Source of the DNA: Hyphomicrobiales bacterium
GTDB taxonomy: Bacteria > Pseudomonadota > Alphaproteobacteria > Rhizobiales > Rhizobiaceae
Assembly (NCBI GenBank): GCA_900472575.1
Contig: UCIV01000019.1
Location: 124,001 to 188,000, forward strand
Reading direction: 5' to 3'
DNA length: 64,000 nucleotides
Both the position numbers and the translations under genes were made by a program. Under the pieces are notes generated by a model. That model saw only the letters and a list, made by a program, of their open reading frames with translations, was not told where the DNA came from and searched no databases. Positions within the stretch are counted from its first letter, which is position 1. Each line of letters begins with the position of its first letter. Positions 58,263 to 64,000 of the stretch are shown piece by piece.

Positions 58263-58852
58263 TGCGGGCGAAATTGCAAAACATTCTCTCGCGACTACCG
58301 CTGACCGAACAGATGCGGCGCTTCGCGGCAGATGTGCGGGGGATAGGCGGAGTGGAATTCGCTCTGATCGCGCCACTTCTGCTTTTCCTTTACATCACCT
58401 CTTTCGAATTGACGATTGGTCTCAGCGTATCGAAGCGGGTAACCCGCACGGCCAGCACGGTCGCAGATCTCGTAACGCAACAGGCAAAGGTTACAACAAG
58501 CGACCTGCAGCAGATGACGAGCGTCGCAAACGCCATTTTCACGCCTTACCAGCCTCAAAATCTGAAAATGAAGATTACCGGCGTCACAATAGATGGTTCG
58601 AGCAATCCGACTGTGGCCTGGTCCTGGGCGCAAGACGGCAGCCGGCCCTATTCCAATGGCTCCGCGGTCAACGTGCCAACCGACATGCGTTCGGCCAGCA
58701 CGTTTCTGGTTCGGGCCGAGGTTTCGGTCACGCACCAACTGTTGATGTTTATGCCCGGGCTGATGCCGAGCAGCCTGCAAACCATCACGCTGAACCGCGA
58801 GTTTTATTATCGCCAGCGTGTAGGAACCAGCATCACCTGTGACGGGTGCTGA
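58262..58852 (+). CDS. TadE/TadF-like pseudopilin
   Basis: The 196-aa protein has a prepilin-like motif DVRGIGGVEFALIAPLLLFLYITSFEL and a periplasmic domain with SKRVTRTASTVADLVTQ and ITLNREFYYRQRVG, ending CDGC. It starts at ATG 58262, overlapping the previous stop (GTG 58259 is an alternative). With the TadE-like protein it forms the usual pseudopilin pair. A vWA-domain TadG gene is absent from this locus. Confidence 0.86.
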   Translation: MRAKLQNILSRLPLTEQMRRFAADVRGIGGVEFALIAPLLLFLYITSFELTIGLSVSKRVTRTASTVADLVTQQAKVTTSDLQQMTSVANAIFTPYQPQNLKMKITGVTIDGSSNPTVAWSWAQDGSRPYSNGSAVNVPTDMRSASTFLVRAEVSVTHQLLMFMPGLMPSSLQTITLNREFYYRQRVGTSITCDGC

Positions 58853-58992
58853 GACTTCGAGGCCGATAAGCTCTTCGACGCTTCCCAACCGACCAGCCGA
58901 GGTCTTTGCCAACCGCATCCACGAACTATATGTTACGCGATTCAGTTCGACCACGAGGTCGGACAAGACGGCATTCAGATCACTGGTGACAG

Positions 58993-60213
58993 ATGGCGCG
59001 AGCCTTTCTCTTCGTACTTGATTCCTTCGGCGTCGGCGGCGCGCGAGACGCAGCCGATTACGGCGACCTGGGATCCAACACGCTCGGCCATATCGCAGAA
59101 TTCTGCGCCGCCGGAGCGGCCGACCGGGCGGGCCTGCGGGAGGGACCGCTCAAGCTTCCCAACATGACCTCGCTCGGGCTGATGGACATCGCCAAGATGG
59201 CAAGCGGCAATTATCCAGTCGGCATGCCGCTTCCAGAGCGGCTGTTCGGGCTTTATGGCGCGGCGAGCGAGTTGTCGAACGGCAAGGATACGCCGTCCGG
59301 GCATTGGGAGATCGCCGGTACCCCCGTCATGTTCAACTGGGGTTATTTCCCGACCGAAGGCGATGCTTTTTCGCCGGAACTGGTGGAGGCGATCTGCCGC
59401 GATGGCGAAATCCCCGGCATTCTCGGTAACTGCCATGCTTCGGGAACGGAAATCATCGAAAGGCTTGGCGAGGAGCATATCAGAACCGGAAAACCGATCT
59501 GCTATACATCGAGTGACAGCGTTTTCCAGATCGCCGCACATGAGACGCATTTCGGCCTGGAGCGGCTGATCAAGCTTTGCCAGGTGGTACGTGGCCTGCT
59601 TGACCCGCTCAATATCGGCCGCGTGATTGCGCGCCCCTTCACCGGCGAAACGGCAGAGACTTTCGAGAGGACCGGCAACCGGCGCGATTTCTCCGTGCTT
59701 CCGCCGGAGCCGACATTGCTCGACCGGCTGGTGGAAGCTGGCCGCAGTGTTCACGCTGTCGGCAAGGTGGGCGATATCTTCGCGCATCAGGGCGTTTCCC
59801 GCGTGATCAAGGCGAATGGCAATGCGGCGCTGACTTCAGCGACGCTTGCCGCGATGGACGAGGCGGCGGACGGCGATCTGGTCTTCACCAATTTCGTCGA
59901 TTTCGACATGATCTACGGTCATCGGCGTGACGTGCCGGGTTATGCCGCAGCGCTTGAAGCCTTTGACCTGACCCTGCCGGATTTTCACCGCAGGCTGAAG
60001 CCGGGCGATCTGGTGATACTGACCGCCGACCATGGCTGCGATCCGACCTGGCGCGGCACGGACCATACCCGCGAGCGCGTGCCGATCATGGCCTTTGGTC
60101 CTGGTATCCGCACCCGCTCGATCGGGGTCCGGTCCTCCTATGCCGATATCGGCGAAACGATCGCCGCACATCTCGGCATTCCCGCCGGTCGGCATGGATG
60201 GAGTTTCCTGTGA
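58993..60213 (+). CDS. deoB: phosphopentomutase
   Basis: The 406-aa alkaline-phosphatase-superfamily enzyme interconverts (deoxy)ribose 1- and 5-phosphate. It starts [24 protein letters not shown] (metal Asp and catalytic loop). [13 protein letters not shown] carries the phosphorylated Thr, and [20 protein letters not shown] supplies the Mn ligands. GTG of add overlaps its stop. It links deoA/phosphorylase products to deoC and the pentose phosphate route. Confidence 0.97.
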   Translation: MARAFLFVLDSFGVGGARDAADYGDLGSNTLGHIAEFCAAGAADRAGLREGPLKLPNMTSLGLMDIAKMASGNYPVGMPLPERLFGLYGAASELSNGKDTPSGHWEIAGTPVMFNWGYFPTEGDAFSPELVEAICRDGEIPGILGNCHASGTEIIERLGEEHIRTGKPICYTSSDSVFQIAAHETHFGLERLIKLCQVVRGLLDPLNIGRVIARPFTGETAETFERTGNRRDFSVLPPEPTLLDRLVEAGRSVHAVGKVGDIFAHQGVSRVIKANGNAALTSATLAAMDEAADGDLVFTNFVDFDMIYGHRRDVPGYAAALEAFDLTLPDFHRRLKPGDLVILTADHGCDPTWRGTDHTRERVPIMAFGPGIRTRSIGVRSSYADIGETIAAHLGIPAGRHGWSFL

Positions 60214-61190
60214 CGCAACATCTTCTGAAGGCCGAGATCCACTGCCATATCGAGGGTGCCGCACCGCCGAGCGTGACGGAAGCGCAGGCACGCAAATATG
60301 GCGTCGATGCTAGTGCATTCCTGCTAGACGGCGCCTATCAATGGCGTGACTTTTCCGAATTCCTGGTCGCCTATGACGCGGTGGCTGCCCTTTTCCGCAC
60401 GGAAGAAGACTATGCGCTTCTGACCGAAGCCTATCTTTCCGAACTCGCCGCAATCAACACGATCTATAGCGAGATCATCGTGTCGCCGGATCATGGCGAC
60501 CGGATCGGGCTTGGCGCGGATGCCTACCTCGCCGGTATCTGCGACGGAATTCTTGCTGCGAAGGAAAAGACCGGCATCGAGGCGCGGATCATCGTCACCG
60601 GCGAGCGGCATTTTGGACCCGAGCGGGTCATTTCGGCAGCCGAATATGCTGCGCGGGCGAAAAATCCTCTGGTTACCGGTTTTAACATGGCGGGCGAGGA
60701 ACGCATGGGACGCGTGGCTGACTACGCCCGCGCCTTCGACATCGCCCGCGATGCGGGGCTAGGCCTCACCATCCATGCAGGCGAAGTGTGCGGGCCATTC
60801 AGCGTGACGGATGCGCTGGATTTGGTGAAGCCGGCGCGTATCGGCCATGGTGTCAGGGCGATCGAGGACGAGGCGCTGGTGGCGCGGCTGGCGGAACTCG
60901 GCACCGTGCTCGAAGTCTGCCCCGGTTCGAATATCGCGCTTGGCGTCTTTGCCGATTTCGACAGCCATCCCCTGAAACGGCTCAAGGCAGCCGGAGTGAA
61001 GGTCTGCATCAATTCCGACGATCCGCCTTTCTTCGGCACGTCGCTTGCCCGCGAATACGAGATTGCCGCGCAGGCGATGGGCATGAGCGATGCGGAGATC
61101 AACCAGATGACCCGCATGGCGCTTGAGGCGGCATTCGTGGATGACGGTACGAAAGCGGGATTGCTGCAGCGTTTCGACGCGCAAAGTTGA
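60210..61190 (+). CDS. add: adenosine deaminase (or related purine deaminase)
   Basis: The 326-aa metal-dependent TIM-barrel hydrolase has [15 protein letters not shown] (His-X-His zinc ligands), [16 protein letters not shown] (catalytic Glu region), RIGHGVRA (His), [10 protein letters not shown], and [13 protein letters not shown] (Asp ligand). It converts adenosine or adenine to the hypoxanthine form. GTG 60210 overlaps the deoB stop (GTGA) and has ATGGAG upstream; ATG 60198 is an alternative that would overlap deoB by 16 nt. Some family members act on adenine, and substrate choice is not certain. Confidence 0.9.
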   Translation: MTQHLLKAEIHCHIEGAAPPSVTEAQARKYGVDASAFLLDGAYQWRDFSEFLVAYDAVAALFRTEEDYALLTEAYLSELAAINTIYSEIIVSPDHGDRIGLGADAYLAGICDGILAAKEKTGIEARIIVTGERHFGPERVISAAEYAARAKNPLVTGFNMAGEERMGRVADYARAFDIARDAGLGLTIHAGEVCGPFSVTDALDLVKPARIGHGVRAIEDEALVARLAELGTVLEVCPGSNIALGVFADFDSHPLKRLKAAGVKVCINSDDPPFFGTSLAREYEIAAQAMGMSDAEINQMTRMALEAAFVDDGTKAGLLQRFDAQS

Positions 61191-61290
61191 GGTTCAGGCT
61201 GGGGATCATGCCTGGAGCAGGATCTCGCCCCTTGCAGAACAGGACGTTTTTCGAAAAAGAAGAGACAAGCAACGAAAAGGATAAAAGGTC

Positions 61291-61920
61291 ATGGACGGCG
61301 TCACAGTCATCAATCATCCGCTGGTGCAGCACAAGCTGACGATCATGCGCAAGAAGGAGACGTCGACCGCCGGTTTCCGCAGACTGCTGCGGGAAATCTC
61401 GATGCTTCTCTGCTACGAAGTAACTCGCGATCTTGAGCTGACGATGGAAACGATCGAGACGCCGATCACCGAGATGCAGTCGCCGATCGTGGAAGGCAAG
61501 AAGCTGGTCTTCGTTTCGATCCTGCGTGCGGGCAACGGCCTTCTGGAAGGCATGCTCGAACTTGTTCCGTCGGCCCGCGTCTCTCACATCGGTCTTTACC
61601 GCGACCACGATACGCTGCAGCCGGTGGAATATTACTTCAAGGCTCCGGATGGTCTCGACGAGCGCCTGCTGATCGTCGTCGACCCGATGCTGGCGACCGG
61701 CAATTCGGCAATCGCCGCAATCCAGAAGCTCAAGGAGCGCGGTGCGACGAACATCCGCTTCCTCTGCCTGCTGGCTGCACCGGAAGGCATCAAGAATTTC
61801 CAGGAAGCCCATCCGGACGTGAAGATCTACACGGCATCGATCGACAGCCATCTGAACGAGAAGGGCTATATCGTGCCGGGTCTCGGCGATGCCGGCGATC
61901 GCATGTACGGCACGAAATAA
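61291..61920 (+). CDS. upp: uracil phosphoribosyltransferase
   Basis: The 209-aa type I PRTase has the PRPP-binding loop [19 protein letters not shown], the flexible [13 protein letters not shown] region, and the uracil site [30 protein letters not shown] at the C-terminus. It converts uracil and PRPP to UMP. It follows add by 100 nt on the same strand and ends in its own terminator. Confidence 0.97.
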   Translation: MDGVTVINHPLVQHKLTIMRKKETSTAGFRRLLREISMLLCYEVTRDLELTMETIETPITEMQSPIVEGKKLVFVSILRAGNGLLEGMLELVPSARVSHIGLYRDHDTLQPVEYYFKAPDGLDERLLIVVDPMLATGNSAIAAIQKLKERGATNIRFLCLLAAPEGIKNFQEAHPDVKIYTASIDSHLNEKGYIVPGLGDAGDRMYGTK

Positions 61921-61954
61921 GGTTTTCAGGATTTCCTAACCAATGATGAAGAAG

Positions 61955-61986
61955 GCGGCCGGTCCGAAAGGGTCAGGCCGCTTTTT
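61955..61986 (+). terminator. terminator after upp
   Basis: GCGGCC / GGCCGC outer stem closing an inner G/C-rich region, followed by TTTTTCG, 35 nt past the stop. Confidence 0.72.
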
Positions 61987-62036
61987 CGTAACCATTGCGG
62001 CCTAGCGTGTTTTCCCTGAACCCAGGGGATCGACCC

Positions 62037-62570
62037 ATGCTTATTCGCACCGCCATGTTCGCAGCCGTCGCCGTTGTCGTGGCGACGCAGATCCCTGCCC
62101 TGCTCGAACACACCGGCCCGGCACAGCAAGAGCCGGTGGTGCAGGCGCCCGCCGCCAAATCACAGGTCGCGACCACTCCGCAGGCCGCATCGCTTACTCC
62201 GGGGACGATGGTTCTCAACGCCGATGGCCGCGGCCATTTCATCGGTACGTTCAAGCTGAACGGCAAGTCCGTTACCGGCCTGGTGGATACCGGCGCTTCA
62301 GTGGTGGCGATCAACGAACGCACGGCCCGGATGCTGGGTTATGGCGCAAACAGCCTCGACTTCCGCTACCCGATGCAGACGGCGAACGGGCAGACGCTGG
62401 CTGCGCATGTCGTGCTCGACCGCGTGGAGATCGGCAATGTGCGGGTGCGCGATGTCGATGCCATGGTGCTGCGCGACGAAGCGCTGAGCACCACTTTGGT
62501 CGGCATGAGTTTTCTGACGAAGCTGAAATCCTACCAGGTCAAGGGCGGCAGCCTGACGCTTGCCAATTGA
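62037..62570 (+). CDS. retropepsin-like aspartic protease, membrane-anchored
   Basis: The 177-aa protein has an N-terminal signal anchor (about 5-25), a Pro/Gln/Ala-rich linker, and a clan AA protease domain with the active-site motif GLVDTGASVVAI (about residue 86), then VVLDRVEIGNVRVRDVDAMVL and TTLVGMSFLTKLKSYQV. It is a one-Asp-per-subunit enzyme that must dimerise, like the TIGR02281-type bacterial proteins. The substrate is unknown. ATG 62037 follows AGGGGAT; an in-frame start at 61995 overlaps the upp terminator region. It ends 10 nt from the stop of convergent deoA. Confidence 0.85.
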   Translation: MLIRTAMFAAVAVVVATQIPALLEHTGPAQQEPVVQAPAAKSQVATTPQAASLTPGTMVLNADGRGHFIGTFKLNGKSVTGLVDTGASVVAINERTARMLGYGANSLDFRYPMQTANGQTLAAHVVLDRVEIGNVRVRDVDAMVLRDEALSTTLVGMSFLTKLKSYQVKGGSLTLAN

Positions 62571-62579
62571 GGCTGGTGA

Positions 62580-63890
62580 TCAGCCGATACGTTCAATGAT
62601 GACCGGCGACGGTTCCGGTGCGCTTTCCGCGATCGTGTAGCTTGTAAGAAAGGCGTCGCCTGCGCGATCCGCCTGTTCGCGGGACGCCGCGTGAACGCGT
62701 GCGATCGCTTGCCCCTTCTCGACCGCAGAGCCCAGCGGCAGGATGCGATCGAAGCCGACGCTGTGGTCGATCGTGTCGGTTGTCTTGCGGCGGCCGCCGC
62801 CCATATCCACCACGGCAAGCCCGAGGGTGCGACCATCACAGACAGCAAGATAACCGGTGGCCGGGGCCAGAACATCCAGCATGACGGGCGCTTTCGGCAG
62901 ACAGGTTTCCGGGTGCTCGCAGACATGGGCAGGACCGCCGAGCGCATGCACCATGCGGGCAAAAGTTTCCATTGCCCGGCCGGACGAGAGAGCCGAGCGC
63001 GCCATGCCCCTGCCCTCTTCAACGGTCGATGCGAGGCCTGCCTGAACCAGCATTTCGGCGACCTCAGCCAGAACGACCGTCTCAAGCCGCGTTCCCGTCT
63101 TCCGACCGGCGAGAAAATCGACGCAGTTCATCACTTCCAGTGCATTGCCGGTGGCATCAGCCAGCGGCTGGTTCATATCGGTGATGAGTGCGACGGTCGG
63201 CACGCCTGCGCCGTTTGCCACATCGACCAGCGAGCGGGCCAGAATGCGGGCTTCCCCGATATCCTGCATGAAGGCGCCCGAGCCGACCTTTACATCCATC
63301 AGCAGGGTCTGAAGGCCTGCGGCAAGCTTCTTCGACAGGATAGAGGCGGTGATCAGCGGCACGGATTCGACCGTCGCGGTGACATCGCGGATGGCATAGA
63401 GTCGGCGGTCGGCAGGTGCCAGATCCGATGTCTGGCCGACGATCGCACAGCCAACTTCCTGTACGACTTTGGAAAAGCGCGCCTGATCCGGCGCGATGTC
63501 ATAACCCGGAATGGATTGCAGCTTGTCGAGCGTGCCACCTGTGTGACCGAGACCGCGGCCGGAAATCATCGGCACGGCGAGGCCACAGGCGGCAGTCACG
63601 GGGGCGAGCATCAGCGAGACATTGTCACCGACGCCACCGGTCGAATGCTTGTCGGCGATCGGTCGATCAATGCCGTCCCATTTCAGGACGGAACCGCTGT
63701 CGCGCATGGCAAGCGTCAGACTTACCGTTTCATTTCGGGACATTCCCCGAAAGAAGACAGCCATGGTAAAGGCCGCTGCCTGCGCCTCCGACACTGATCT
63801 ATCGGTTACGCCGGCCACAAAGGCCGCGATCTCCTCTCTCGAAAGACCGTGGCCGTCGCGTTTACGGCGGATGATTTCCTGCGGCAGCAT
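62580..63890 (-). CDS. deoA: thymidine phosphorylase
   Basis: The 436-aa nucleoside phosphorylase II family protein has an N-terminal helical domain ([21 protein letters not shown]) and the family signature [37 protein letters not shown] follows, with a C-terminal alpha/beta domain ([19 protein letters not shown]). It splits thymidine or deoxyuridine with phosphate to base and deoxyribose 1-phosphate. It lies 9 nt after deoC, forming a deo operon opposite deoB-add-upp. Confidence 0.96.
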   Translation of the reverse strand: MLPQEIIRRKRDGHGLSREEIAAFVAGVTDRSVSEAQAAAFTMAVFFRGMSRNETVSLTLAMRDSGSVLKWDGIDRPIADKHSTGGVGDNVSLMLAPVTAACGLAVPMISGRGLGHTGGTLDKLQSIPGYDIAPDQARFSKVVQEVGCAIVGQTSDLAPADRRLYAIRDVTATVESVPLITASILSKKLAAGLQTLLMDVKVGSGAFMQDIGEARILARSLVDVANGAGVPTVALITDMNQPLADATGNALEVMNCVDFLAGRKTGTRLETVVLAEVAEMLVQAGLASTVEEGRGMARSALSSGRAMETFARMVHALGGPAHVCEHPETCLPKAPVMLDVLAPATGYLAVCDGRTLGLAVVDMGGGRRKTTDTIDHSVGFDRILPLGSAVEKGQAIARVHAASREQADRAGDAFLTSYTIAESAPEPSPVIIERIG

Positions 63891-63899
63891 GCCAGTGCG

Positions 63900-64000
63900 T
63901 CAATAGCCAGCGGCGGCGCGCGGCGCGGTGCTTCCGCTCAAGACCGCCAGAATGTCATCGAGCAGGCTCGAAGCGCCGAAGCGGAAAGTGGAAGGCATGA
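63900..64000 (-). CDS. deoC: deoxyribose-phosphate aldolase, C-terminal fragment (gene runs off the window)
   Basis: Only the last 32 codons are present. They read TFRFGASSLLDDILAVLSG and end AAAGY, the conserved C-terminus of DeoC, where RFGASSLL shapes the phosphate site and the terminal Tyr is catalytic. Together with deoA immediately downstream and deoB nearby, the assignment is firm although the catalytic Lys lies outside the window. Confidence 0.85.
   Translation of the reverse strand, partial: MPSTFRFGASSLLDDILAVLSGSTAPRAAAGY

Overview
The window is chromosomal DNA of an alphaproteobacterium, most likely a member of the Rhizobiaceae (Rhizobium, Neorhizobium or Agrobacterium type). The signs are a GC-rich, densely packed genome; the ferritin-like iron exporter MbfA with an Irr-type iron control element; TakP-like TRAP receptors; a Tad/Cpa pilus locus of the CpaA-F type; an AUU-started infC; and many Rhizobiales-restricted small proteins. 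Genus and species cannot be fixed from sequence reading alone. No phage, IS element, CRISPR array or rRNA was found. The only tRNA is tRNA-Leu(CAG).

Layout. 1-2.3 kb: a GtrABC-like set (truncated GT-C membrane protein, divergent GT2 transferase and GtrA flippase). 2.3-6.9 kb: a Gfo/Idh/MocA oxidoreductase, three aldo/keto reductases and an NTF2-like protein. 7-13.5 kb: translation genes on the minus strand (infC, rpmI, rplT, a kinase-like gene, pheS, pheT). 13.7-17 kb: hydrolase, LapG-like cysteine protease and a HisKA_2 sensor kinase. 17-20.6 kb: mbfA with its Irr box and two tandem TakP-like receptors without a permease. 20.7-21.5 kb: a candidate sRNA or attenuated leader, then rpsU. 21.5-28.9 kb: three MFS transporters with TetR and XRE-cupin regulators, a PAF-acetylhydrolase-like protein and a GNAT. 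28.9-35 kb: lepA, a DAO-type FAD oxidoreductase, and a LysR/AEC permease pair sharing a palindromic operator. 35-40.4 kb: a PAS-kinase-REC-REC hybrid and a soluble double-PAS chemoreceptor. 41-42.4 kb: a dehydrogenase-SelW fusion protein and tRNA-Leu. 43-45.7 kb: an operon of leucyl aminopeptidase, MarR regulator and NlpC/P60 peptidase.

45.7-58.9 kb is the Tad/Cpa pilus region. On the minus strand are pilA (58 aa), cpaA, cpaB, cpaC, cpaD, cpaE, cpaF, tadB and tadC. On the plus strand are a stand-alone CpaC-N-like protein and two TadE/F-like pseudopilins. A TadD-like TPR lipoprotein lies at the far end, separated from tadC by an AT-rich YcxB-like gene and a GFA-family gene. CtrA-like motifs lie in front of cpaB, pilA and tadD.

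59-64 kb is nucleoside salvage: deoB-add-upp on plus, deoA and the 3' end of deoC on minus, with a retropepsin-like periplasmic protease between them. Together these genes free bases from nucleosides, recycle uracil, and feed (deoxy)ribose phosphate into central metabolism.

The observations most worth following are the dehydrogenase-SelW fusion, the terminator-ended transcript before rpsU, the putative CtrA control of the pilus genes, the Irr box abutting mbfA, and the near-identical DNA tract shared by the two TakP-like genes.
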